Shown here in pieces: positions 1 to 6,171 of a stretch of DNA of 9,092 bases (within the stretch, counting starts at the first letter, position 1; each line of letters begins with the position of its first letter). Both the position numbers and the translations under genes were made by a program. Under the pieces are notes generated by a model that was not told the origin of the DNA, did no database searches, and worked only from the letters and a program-made list of their open reading frames with translations. Source of the stretch: Sulfurovum sp. (GTDB lineage Bacteria > Campylobacterota > Campylobacteria > Campylobacterales > Sulfurovaceae). The stretch lies in NCBI GenBank assembly GCA_003978375.1, contig QNZW01000221.1:1-9092 (forward strand), given 5' to 3'.

Positions 1-467
1 ACCCGGATCTGTATCGCCCTTTTATTTTTCTGGGAAAGATGGATTACCTCTATGATAAAGTAGCCTTTTACGATTCGCTGAAACATATTGTAAAAGGTTA
101 TGGCTGGACCGATCATATTCCGAAAGTACAGGAAGAAATGGCCGATATTGAACATCAGATGCTTCATTTTCTGGAAAATCATGATGAACAACGCTTGCCC
201 TGTGATGATTTTGCCCGCTTTGCAGAAAACGGGAAACCTGCCATGGTGGTTTCGGCTACGATCAGTACTTCGCCAACGATGATCTATTTCGGACAGGAAG
301 TTGGGGAACCGGGAAGTGAAGATACCGGATTTGGGAAACCATCCCGGACTTCCATCTTTGATTATATTGGGGTACCTCATCACCAGCGCTGGATGAATCA
401 TAAAAAATTTGATGGAGGTCAATTATCTAAAAAACCACTATTCCTTCATATAAGGTACTTTTGCTGA
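1..467 (+). CDS. GH13 alpha-amylase family protein, 5'-partial, 3' end replaced at a junction
   Basis: This reads in frame from base 3 without its N-terminus. GH13 enzymes hydrolyse or rearrange alpha-1,4-glucans. The motif FLENHDEQR (bases 168-194) is GH13 conserved region IV, and the Asp at 183-185 is the transition-state stabiliser. Flanking stretches such as GKMDYLYDKV, SPTMIYFGQEVGEPG and HQRWMNHKKFDGGQ match, from memory, a family of alpha-amylases typical of Bacteroidota. The catalytic nucleophile and acid/base regions would lie upstream, outside the window. After GGQLS (to base 428) family members continue with an acidic helix leading into a C-terminal domain. Here about a dozen unrelated residues follow and then a stop at 465-467, so this tail is probably read from the neighbour's DNA. 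The last 30 bases overlap the end of the opposite-strand 5'-nucleotidase gene. Family call is confident; membership of the same genome as the rest is doubtful. Confidence 0.85.
   Translation, partial: PDLYRPFIFLGKMDYLYDKVAFYDSLKHIVKGYGWTDHIPKVQEEMADIEHQMLHFLENHDEQRLPCDDFARFAENGKPAMVVSATISTSPTMIYFGQEVGEPGSEDTGFGKPSRTSIFDYIGVPHHQRWMNHKKFDGGQLSKKPLFLHIRYFC
423..437. other. Junction between Bacteroidota-like and Campylobacterota-like sequence
   Basis: Amylase homology is convincing up to about base 428 and then ends inside a run of six A (429-434). The stop codon of the minus-strand 5'-nucleotidase lies at 438-440, and that protein appears complete. The switch therefore falls in about 15 bases with no transposase, tRNA or visible repeat. 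An assembly chimera joined through a short A-run is the simplest explanation. A real deletion or transfer breakpoint is possible. Confidence 0.65.
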
Positions 468-1331
468 GGGGGTTAGTTTGGATGTGTCTTTTAGGTGTAT
501 GTCTTGATCATCGAAGAATATATCTGCACCAAAGGCTTTTATAATTTCATATTTTTGTACGCCACCTTGAAAAAATGCTTCATCTATGCGTACACCCCAG
601 CCCTCAAGGGTACCCAATACTCTCTCATGTGTACTAAAACTTCTTGCAGTGACCAGCGCTGTACGTATGGGAGAGGTTTCCATAGGAAATCTATTTTGTA
701 TGTCAGAAATTATTTTTAAAAATTTAAAAAAAGGCCCTTTACTTAAAGGATTTTTAGCATTTTCTCGTTCATGCTCAATAAAGGCATCTAAGCCATCTTT
801 TTGATATATCTTTTCACTCTCATCCCCAAAAATGACGGCATCTCCATCAAATGCTATCCTAACAATATCTTGCTCTTTATCTACAATAGGCGTATGTGGC
901 AAGATGGTAGCAGCAGCAACACCAGAATCAACAGCTGCCTGAACATCGGGTGCATAGACAGAAAGAAACAAATCTACTTTAAATGCTTCTAAGTAGCGTA
1001 CCACAGGAGTACCTGCTGTCCAGCCTGTGCGTTCTATATCTAGATGATAATGCTCTATAGATCGTCCTATACGCAACCCTGTTGCTGCATTATTACGAGA
1101 AAGTATAATGACTTCTATCAATTTATTGTCAAACTTTTGATTAATATGTAACAAATTTTGTATAAATCTAAATGCTGAGCCCTTTGCCAAAGGTTTGTCT
1201 ATATGCTCAAGCTGATACGTATAATACTTCTCTAAGCCCTCTTGAGTAAAGATAGTATTTTCTTCTTCCAAATCAAAAAGTGCCCTAGAAGAAATAGCAA
1301 TTACGAGTTTGTCTTGAAGGTCATACGCCAC
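438..1331 (-). CDS. 5'-nucleotidase, cytosolic 5'-nucleotidase I-like family
   Basis: This 297-residue cytoplasmic protein is predicted to dephosphorylate nucleoside 5'-monophosphates. It resembles the family of vertebrate cytosolic 5'-nucleotidase IA (PF06189), whose bacterial members are about 300 residues, so it looks full length. Visible motifs in order are AISSRALFDLEEE (12-24), the LSRN segment (78-81), FDGDAVIFGDESE (161-173) with the HAD-type D-x-D pair at 162 and 164, VTARS (227-231), FFQGG (253-257) and FFDDQD (272-277). The start is a GTG (1329-1331), preceded by a purine-rich GAAAGAG at a usable distance; no ATG near the N-terminus is better. Transcription diverges from the PqiA-type gene, with a candidate promoter at 1391-1399 and a perfect hairpin between promoter and start. 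The stop lies immediately beside the foreign junction at about 430, so the original downstream neighbour is unknown. Substrate preference (AMP, IMP, dNMP) cannot be read from the sequence. Confidence 0.9.
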   Translation of the reverse strand: MAYDLQDKLVIAISSRALFDLEEENTIFTQEGLEKYYTYQLEHIDKPLAKGSAFRFIQNLLHINQKFDNKLIEVIILSRNNAATGLRIGRSIEHYHLDIERTGWTAGTPVVRYLEAFKVDLFLSVYAPDVQAAVDSGVAAATILPHTPIVDKEQDIVRIAFDGDAVIFGDESEKIYQKDGLDAFIEHERENAKNPLSKGPFFKFLKIISDIQNRFPMETSPIRTALVTARSFSTHERVLGTLEGWGVRIDEAFFQGGVQKYEIIKAFGADIFFDDQDIHLKDTSKLTPSAKVPYMKE

Positions 1332-1359
1332 AATACACTCTTTCTTTATTTAGTATCCC

Positions 1360-1378
1360 AATCATACCATGTATGATT
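1360..1378. promoter_or_regulatory. Perfect 8-bp inverted repeat (3-nt loop), candidate operator or leader hairpin
   Basis: AATCATAC (1360-1367), CAT, then GTATGATT (1371-1378) pair perfectly. The element lies 28 bases upstream of the 5'-nucleotidase GTG and just downstream of its predicted start of transcription near 1384. It could be a repressor operator or a stem-loop in the mRNA leader. It is A/T-rich with no strong T-tract in either direction, so a terminator is less likely. Confidence 0.45.
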
Positions 1379-1390
1379 TTGGATTAAGAA

Positions 1391-1399
1391 AGTATAACA
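1391..1399 (-). promoter_or_regulatory. Candidate promoter of the 5'-nucleotidase gene (extended -10)
   Basis: On the minus strand the sequence reads TGTTATACT, a TGn-extended -10 box (TATACT at 1391-1396) with a T-rich stretch immediately upstream, as in Campylobacter-type sigma70 promoters. No -35 match is visible. Transcription would start near 1384 and give a leader of about 50 bases. Confidence 0.45.
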
Positions 1400-1452
1400 A
1401 AAATATATTACATCCTGCTCTTTTGTACTGAAACAAATCAACATTAATATTT

Positions 1453-1461
1453 TGCTATACT
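1453..1461 (+). promoter_or_regulatory. Candidate promoter of the PqiA-type gene (extended -10)
   Basis: TGCTATACT carries a TGn-extended -10 box (TATACT at 1456-1461). The start of transcription would fall near 1467, leaving a leader of about 25 bases that contains the GGAG ribosome binding site at 1481-1484. There is no recognisable -35. Confidence 0.5.
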
Positions 1462-1491
1462 ATAGAAATTTTGGATGAATGGAGTATGCTT

Positions 1492-2784
1492 ATGAAAAAA
1501 AATTTTAAAAAAATTTTACTGATACTTTCTGCTATTTTACTTGTAGTCATTATCTATTTAGATACTCAAATTATTCATGATGGCAAACAAGCCAAAATAT
1601 ACAAAAAAGACTATGCCACACTTCATTCTGTAGCATTTGGAATGTTCAATTCAGATATTTGGACACAAAAAATCACAAAAATTGTTGACAACAAAATCCA
1701 AAACTTTGATTTAAATGTCAATAACAAAGAGCAGATAAAAAGCTATATTGAAACCATTCTCAATACCCTTATTTTAGAAGCTGACCGTGCAGTCCGTCAA
1801 AAAAACAAAGGCAAAAGAGGATTTTTTGATAGCATCTTGGGCTCAACCAAACAGATGATAACTGACTCCATTTTAGACATCAAAACCTTACGCAAACGTG
1901 TACCTGAATTTACCGATGCTGTAATGTTGGAGATAGAAAAACCAGAAAATCAAGCAAAAGCAAAACAGGTAATACGTGAAAAATTACAACAATTTATGCA
2001 AGAAAAATTTGTTCCTAGTACTGATATGTCTTTATTCAATAATGTACTAAACAAATATCATACCACCCACAGTGATACCTGCAATACTATTTTAAATCAA
2101 AATATACAACAAATTTCTAAAACAATGCATAATCTCATGCTTATAATTTTATTTTTAGCTGTGTGTATTATACTTTTTATACTGCTACAAGGCAGATTAA
2201 GCTCTTTGGGTTTGATTATTCTTTCAGGTACGACCGTTGCTCTTCTTTTTCCAGGTATTATGTTGCCTATGTTAGATATAGAAGCAAAAATAGCAAAACT
2301 CTCTTTTACTGTACTAGAACAACCTATTATCTTTCACAACCAAATGCTTTTTTACCAGAGTAAAAGTATCTCTGATTTGGTACAGTTACTTTTAGACTCA
2401 CATAAAGTAAAAATGATATTTGTAGGTATACTTCTTGTGATGTTTAGTATTATCTTCCCTACTCTCAAACTCATAGCTACATATCTTTATTATTACAGTT
2501 CAAGCATCTTGGGAAATAACCCTATAGTACGTTTTTTTGCATTACGTTCTACCAAATGGTCGATGGCTGATGTGATGGTTGTTTCTATTTTTATGGCTTA
2601 TTTAGGGCTAGATGGTGTCGTAGGCAATGAACTCGAACATTTAGAAAAACAAAGTCAACCCATGAACATTATTACTACCAATGGTACACACTTGGAGATA
2701 GGTTTCTTTTTATTTTTAGGATTTGTACTCACAAGTTTTGTACTCTCTAGTTTAGTAGAAAAAAGTCATACTAAAGATACATAA
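1492..2784 (+). CDS. PqiA-type (paraquat-inducible protein A domain) inner-membrane protein with N-terminal periplasmic domain
   Basis: The protein has 430 residues. Helix 1 (about 7-23) is followed by a hydrophilic, mostly helical region (about 24-213), then five hydrophobic segments at about 214-232, 238-260, 306-332, 358-374 and 402-422. The C-terminal half carries hallmarks of the PqiA family (PF04403): PGIMLPMLDIEAK (254-266), FPTLKL (322-327) and the KWSMADVMVVSIF segment (355-367). PqiA proteins work with MCE-domain PqiB in transport across the envelope, but no PqiB is adjacent. E. coli PqiA has two such modules with CxxC zinc ribbons; this protein has one module and no CxxC pair. I chose the ATG at 1492 because GGAG (1481-1484) lies 7 bases upstream. 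An in-frame TTG at 1471 and ATG at 1486 are less well placed. It converges with, and overlaps by 14 bp, the next gene. Confidence 0.8.
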   Translation: MKKNFKKILLILSAILLVVIIYLDTQIIHDGKQAKIYKKDYATLHSVAFGMFNSDIWTQKITKIVDNKIQNFDLNVNNKEQIKSYIETILNTLILEADRAVRQKNKGKRGFFDSILGSTKQMITDSILDIKTLRKRVPEFTDAVMLEIEKPENQAKAKQVIREKLQQFMQEKFVPSTDMSLFNNVLNKYHTTHSDTCNTILNQNIQQISKTMHNLMLIILFLAVCIILFILLQGRLSSLGLIILSGTTVALLFPGIMLPMLDIEAKIAKLSFTVLEQPIIFHNQMLFYQSKSISDLVQLLLDSHKVKMIFVGILLVMFSIIFPTLKLIATYLYYYSSSILGNNPIVRFFALRSTKWSMADVMVVSIFMAYLGLDGVVGNELEHLEKQSQPMNIITTNGTHLEIGFFLFLGFVLTSFVLSSLVEKSHTKDT

Positions 2785-3187
2785 ACTGAGAAATAAAGAT
2801 AATTGTCACCACAAAAATAAATGGCAACAGATGGCTTTTAAAGTAAAAAGGCTGTATACCACCATACACTTGTAATCCCCCTCTAAGTCCAAGCCAAATC
2901 CCTAAGAATGCCTTGAATGACAACATCATTTGAAAGCTACTCATTCCCTCTTTATCTATAGGACCAAACACCTGAGTAATAAGATACAACCCAGTAATCA
3001 CTGCAACAAGAAGACTAGGAGGCACCACTTTTCGCACATATTTCATAAATGATTCTCTTATTTGTTTGTATTCCTCTTCTGTGTAAGATTGTCTAATATG
3101 CACTAAAAATAAATTATCAACAATAAGAAATCCCCCATAAATAAATGCTGCGAAAAGATGTATCGCTTTTATTATCACGAAAGTCAC
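2771..3187 (-). CDS. Small four-helix membrane protein, HemJ/CopD-like
   Basis: This 138-residue protein has four predicted membrane helices at about 4-26, 54-73, 86-106 and 118-136 and is expected in the inner membrane. His10 in the first helix (IIKAIHLF) and Lys92 in the third (LSFKAFLG) sit where HemJ protoporphyrinogen oxidases have their conserved His and Lys, and the length matches HemJ (about 140). The usual HemJ signature around WxAGLFYLPRLFVYH is not well kept, so a CopD/DUF2269-like or unassigned relative is equally possible. The start is GTG (3185-3187), with AAGGA on the minus strand (3195-3199) 7 bases upstream. A -10 box at 3211-3216 and a CRP/FNR-type palindrome at 3239-3252 precede it. 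The 3' end overlaps the PqiA-type gene tail to tail. That it is a real gene is well supported; its function is open. Confidence 0.75.
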   Translation of the reverse strand: MTFVIIKAIHLFAAFIYGGFLIVDNLFLVHIRQSYTEEEYKQIRESFMKYVRKVVPPSLLVAVITGLYLITQVFGPIDKEGMSSFQMMLSFKAFLGIWLGLRGGLQVYGGIQPFYFKSHLLPFIFVVTIIFISQFMYL

Positions 3188-3210
3188 AGTTGAATCCTTT
3201 TTTTGAAGGC

Positions 3211-3216
3211 ATTATA
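3211..3216 (-). promoter_or_regulatory. -10 box of the HemJ/CopD-like gene
   Basis: The minus strand reads a consensus TATAAT. Transcription would start near 3204 and give a leader of about 17 bases containing the AAGGA ribosome binding site. No acceptable -35 lies 16-18 bases upstream, which fits dependence on an activator. Confidence 0.5.
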
Positions 3217-3238
3217 ATCAATTTTTATAAAAAGTGCT

Positions 3239-3252
3239 TTGACATAGGTCAA
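3239..3252. promoter_or_regulatory. CRP/FNR-family-type binding site TTGAC-N4-GTCAA
   Basis: TTGACATAGGTCAA is a perfect 5+5 inverted repeat with a 4-bp spacer. It has the layout of FNR/FixK-class boxes (TTGAT-N4-ATCAA and relatives). Its centre (3245.5) lies 41.5 bases upstream of the start of transcription predicted for the minus-strand HemJ/CopD-like gene, the classical class II activator position. For the plus-strand DUF4395 promoter the centre would be near -96. Confidence 0.5.
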
Positions 3253-3329
3253 CCCAATAAAAATAGTAACTAGTATGATTTTCACACGATGCTAAAAAGT
3301 TTGATGCAAAGTTATTACTTTTTCTTAGG

Positions 3330-3335
3330 TATAAT
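3330..3335 (+). promoter_or_regulatory. -10 box of the DUF4395 gene
   Basis: A consensus TATAAT follows a T-rich stretch (3318-3325). Transcription would start near 3342, downstream of the in-frame ATG at 3289 and upstream of the TTG at 3373. This supports the TTG as the true start of the gene. Confidence 0.5.
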
Positions 3336-3360
3336 TCCGTGCATAGTGCAGAAACAATAC

Positions 3361-3366
3361 AAGGAG
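3361..3366 (+). promoter_or_regulatory. Ribosome binding site that decides the TTG start of the DUF4395 gene
   Basis: AAGGAG lies 6 bases before the TTG at 3373-3375. The upstream in-frame ATG at 3289 has no comparable site and precedes the predicted promoter. Confidence 0.7.
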
Positions 3367-3372
3367 TATTTT

Positions 3373-4101
3373 TTGAATCTAAAACGTTTTCTTGGGGAAT
3401 ATGGAGAGAAAGTTCCAGGATATGATACCACGGTAATTAATGAAAGAGAGGCACGGGCTGCAGCTGGGTTGCTCTTTATGCTAGGAATGATTGTTATTTT
3501 TGTGGGTATTGGATACAATCATATTATTGTCGCTAGGGTCTATTTGGCATTTTTGTTTCTTGATTTTTTCGCAAGAGTCATCAGTCCCAAATACTCTCCT
3601 TCTTTACTTTTAGCAAAATTTATCGTACGCAATCAGAAACCAGATTATACTGGTGGTATGCAAAAACGTTTTGCATGGATGCTTGGTTGGTTTATCTCTT
3701 TTCCTATGATGTATTGGTTTGTGCTACATTGGGATATCACTTTTTACAAAGTGCTTATTTGTGTTTTGTGTCTTAGTTTGATGTTTTTAGAATCTGCTTT
3801 TTCTATCTGTGTTGGCTGTATGATATACAAAGCTATCAAAAGAGAAGATCCCCAATATTGCCCAGGTGGCGTCTGTGAAATCAAACAAAAAGATCCTATA
3901 CAGAGGTTTAATCCCGTGCAAACGATAATAGCCATTTTAACATTTATTGGACTTCTTGCTGGTATTTATCTGTTTCTTGCCAAAACAGAATCAAAAACAT
4001 TTTTTGGTGAATTTTTACATGAATTGGTCTTAACAAAAGCCCAATTACAACAAGAAGAAGAGAAAAAAATAGCACAAGAATTTGAAAATGAAGATTTTTA
4101 A
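3373..4101 (+). CDS. DUF4395 family membrane protein
   Basis: This is a 242-residue protein from a TTG start; the reading frame is open back to an ATG at 3289, but the strong AAGGAG and the promoter position favour the TTG. The family (DUF4395, PF14340) has no established function that I know of. Visible family features are GEKVPGYD (11-18), NEREARAAAG (23-32), RVISPKYSP (68-76), KRFAW (98-102) and ESAFSICVGCMIY (140-152). Membrane segments are predicted at about 32-48, 53-69, 102-119, 123-150 and 182-203. Four cysteines lie close together: CxxC at 146/149 and CPGGVC at 163/168. They are positioned just after a membrane helix and suggest metal binding or a thiol redox role, which is inference. 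The C-terminal tail (about 215-242) is charged and Glu/Gln-rich, probably a soluble helix. It converges with dus across a 12-base gap. Confidence 0.8.
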   Translation: MNLKRFLGEYGEKVPGYDTTVINEREARAAAGLLFMLGMIVIFVGIGYNHIIVARVYLAFLFLDFFARVISPKYSPSLLLAKFIVRNQKPDYTGGMQKRFAWMLGWFISFPMMYWFVLHWDITFYKVLICVLCLSLMFLESAFSICVGCMIYKAIKREDPQYCPGGVCEIKQKDPIQRFNPVQTIIAILTFIGLLAGIYLFLAKTESKTFFGEFLHELVLTKAQLQQEEEKKIAQEFENEDF

Positions 4102-4113
4102 AGGCCTATATTA

Positions 4114-5064
4114 TTACCCTAATAATGTTTGAGAAAAGAAGGTATCAACCACCTCTCTCATCTCTTTAGGGTCTTCAATACGATTAATTTCATTTCGAAA
4201 TAAAGAAGCCCCTTGATACCCTGCTTTTGAATAAGAGTGAAGATTTTTTCTAAAAATAATCGCCCCATATTTGTCATAATGGGCTATCATCTGATCAAAA
4301 TGTTCTAATACCACTTCTCTTATAAGCGATGCACTAGGCTCTTCCATCCCCTCTTTTATTTGCTTAAATATCCATGGTTTACCTACAGCAGCCCGTCCTA
4401 TCATCACACCATTAGCACCTGTATATTCAAGTACCCATTTTGCTTTAGCAGCAGAATCAATATCACCATTGGCAAACATAGGAATATCTACAGTCTGTTT
4501 AATCTCAGCCAATGCATCATAATCAACTGCTGCTTTGTACCGACCTGCTCTTGTTCTTCCATGTACTGCAATATAATCTGCGCCAGACTCCTGACAAATA
4601 TGTGCTATTTCTATATGATTTTTTTCATTAAACCCCAAACGAAACTTCACTGAAGTATACTCTTTGTTTGAGTATTTTTTAATCGTTTCTATCACCTTTG
4701 CCATTTGTGGTAAATCAGTCAACAAAGATGATCCTTGCAGATTATTGACTACCTTGGGTGCAGGACATCCACAGTTTAAATCGATTGTTGTAATATCTTC
4801 ACGTTGGTTAATCATCTCAACTGCACGTTTTATGACTTCCAAATCAGATCCTGCAATTTGTATGGCATAAGGGTTTTCAATAGAACTTTTTTCCAACATT
4901 CGGTGGGTTTTTTTGGAGTGATGTACAAGGGCATTTGAGCTAATCATCTCAGAGACAGTCAAATCAACCCCAAACTTCTTGACAACAGATCTAAAAGGAA
5001 GATCTGTAAACCCAGCCAATGGTGCTAAGGCATACAGAGGTTTAGAAAAATCTAAACTAGGCAT
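4114..5064 (-). CDS. dus: tRNA-dihydrouridine synthase (Dus family, DusB/NifR3-like)
   Basis: This enzyme reduces uridine to 5,6-dihydrouridine in tRNA loops using FMN and NAD(P)H in the cytoplasm. The 316 residues match the family length. The FMN-binding TIM barrel starts with LAPLAGFTDLPFR (13-25). The active-site segment LNCGCPAPKVV (96-106) contains the catalytic Cys100, the same number as I recall for E. coli DusB. VHGRTRAGRYK, the FANGDID loop and IGRAAVGKPWIF are further FMN-contact and family motifs. A C-terminal helical domain of about 75 residues follows, as expected for binding tRNA. The start is an ATG with only a weak Shine-Dalgarno, 27 bases after the upstream gene's stop, so it is probably translated as the last gene of the five-gene operon. 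Which uridine it modifies cannot be told from sequence alone. Confidence 0.95.
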   Translation of the reverse strand: MPSLDFSKPLYALAPLAGFTDLPFRSVVKKFGVDLTVSEMISSNALVHHSKKTHRMLEKSSIENPYAIQIAGSDLEVIKRAVEMINQREDITTIDLNCGCPAPKVVNNLQGSSLLTDLPQMAKVIETIKKYSNKEYTSVKFRLGFNEKNHIEIAHICQESGADYIAVHGRTRAGRYKAAVDYDALAEIKQTVDIPMFANGDIDSAAKAKWVLEYTGANGVMIGRAAVGKPWIFKQIKEGMEEPSASLIREVVLEHFDQMIAHYDKYGAIIFRKNLHSYSKAGYQGASLFRNEINRIEDPKEMREVVDTFFSQTLLG

Positions 5065-5091
5065 ATAATTTAATATACCAAAAATATATTG

Positions 5092-6132
5092 TTATAAGAA
5101 TTTTGTATTTTGACATACAGAGCTAATATCAATGACATCTTCGAGTTTATATTTTGAATGGTTTTTCTTAAGCTGGTAAAATGCTCTAAATTTCACAAAC
5201 TCATTCTCTTCATGCTCTTCAAGAAAAATACCTACTTGATCCATAAGCTCATACTCAAAAAGTAGATAAAGATAGGCATTTTGTGCCTTATCGTCCTCTT
5301 TTTGGTATGTTTTAAAAAGTGTCAAATTTTCATCTGGTTTAAAATATTTTTTTGTCACTTCTGCTATCTTAACAAAATCTTCACAAGAGAGTTTTAGGTT
5401 TTCAATAAATTCTGATAATATCTCTTTATTTAATCCTAAATCATCTTCTTGATTGACTCTATGCAACATTACCAAAAAGTTTTTAACATCAAATATTTTC
5501 GTATATTTACGTGCTTTTTCAAAATTTTCTTTTTGTGCAAATACTTCTAATGCTTCTTGTTGCACTGTTTTAGAATATTCGCCAGATGCACGCATAACTG
5601 TTTCGACAAATTTTTCATCAGATTCTAGATGATTCAGTCTGTTTTTAACCAAAATAGGATTGCCTACTTTAAAAACCTTAGACATCTTCTCTTCTTTTAA
5701 ATCTACATATTCACCACTTTTGATTTTTTGAATAATTTTTAAAGCTTTAGAAAGTCGTGGGCTTAAGCCCTCAATATTGTCAGAAGAATCCAAGGATGCT
5801 TTATTGAGTAGTACAGCAGATTCTTTTATCTCTGACATCACATATTTTTGTTCTTTAGGTTCATTCACCAAAGACCAATAAAGTGCATCTTCTAATGTGT
5901 TTGAATCTTTTTTCCATTTTTTAATTTGAAAATAATTTGTCATACCATAAAACAGCATATACACAATACTTAGAAGAAAAAGTATAATCAAAGGCAACAC
6001 TATCCATAAAGTAATAGGCAGTGAAATATTTAAACTTTCTAAACGATATGAACCTAAATCTAATGTATAGACAAATGCTCCTACCAATGCTATAAATGTT
6101 GATGCCGCAATGATGTAAAGACTGATTTTCAT
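5092..6132 (-). CDS. Conserved-looking two-helix membrane protein of unknown function
   Basis: I do not recognise a named family in this 346-residue protein. Two membrane helices (about 4-23 and 39-62) are joined by a short loop (24-38, LDLGSYRLESLNISL), placing the remaining 280 residues probably in the cytoplasm. This part is highly charged and looks all-helical, with acidic/aromatic segments such as FVKIAEVTKKYFKPDEN and LYLLFEYELMDQVGIFLEEH, compatible with TPR-like or other helical repeats. No catalytic motif is visible. The N-terminal layout is loosely like LapA (two helices around a short strand). The ATG is preceded by AAAAGGAT with good spacing. It sits between the dksA-like gene (39-base gap) and dus (27-base gap). 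I recall a membrane protein at the same place in Campylobacter jejuni, which suggests a conserved, lineage-specific role. Confidence 0.75.
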   Translation of the reverse strand: MKISLYIIAASTFIALVGAFVYTLDLGSYRLESLNISLPITLWIVLPLIILFLLSIVYMLFYGMTNYFQIKKWKKDSNTLEDALYWSLVNEPKEQKYVMSEIKESAVLLNKASLDSSDNIEGLSPRLSKALKIIQKIKSGEYVDLKEEKMSKVFKVGNPILVKNRLNHLESDEKFVETVMRASGEYSKTVQQEALEVFAQKENFEKARKYTKIFDVKNFLVMLHRVNQEDDLGLNKEILSEFIENLKLSCEDFVKIAEVTKKYFKPDENLTLFKTYQKEDDKAQNAYLYLLFEYELMDQVGIFLEEHEENEFVKFRAFYQLKKNHSKYKLEDVIDISSVCQNTKFL

Positions 6133-6171
6133 AAAGCTATCCTTTTAAATTAAAATTGAAAAAAACTATAT

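Noticed and set aside
1422..1437. TTTGT-N6-ACAAA dyad upstream of the PqiA-type gene as an operator
   Set aside because: Five-base A/T-rich half-sites are expected by chance in this composition and nothing else supports it.
3273..3282. GTATGATTTT also occurs at 1371-1380, suggesting a shared regulatory half-site
   Set aside because: The second copy lacks the inverted left arm found at 1360-1367. A ten-base A/T-rich match is weak evidence.
4110..4126. Inverted repeat ATTATTA-CCC-TAATAAT across the dus stop codon, as a shared terminator for the convergent genes
   Set aside because: The stem contains only A-T pairs, has no T-tract in either direction and partly encodes the last dus codons. It is too weak to call.
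4360..4870. Plus-strand reading frames (4360-4653 and 4664-4870) inside dus
   Set aside because: They lie wholly within a well-conserved enzyme gene on the other strand and encode no recognisable motif.
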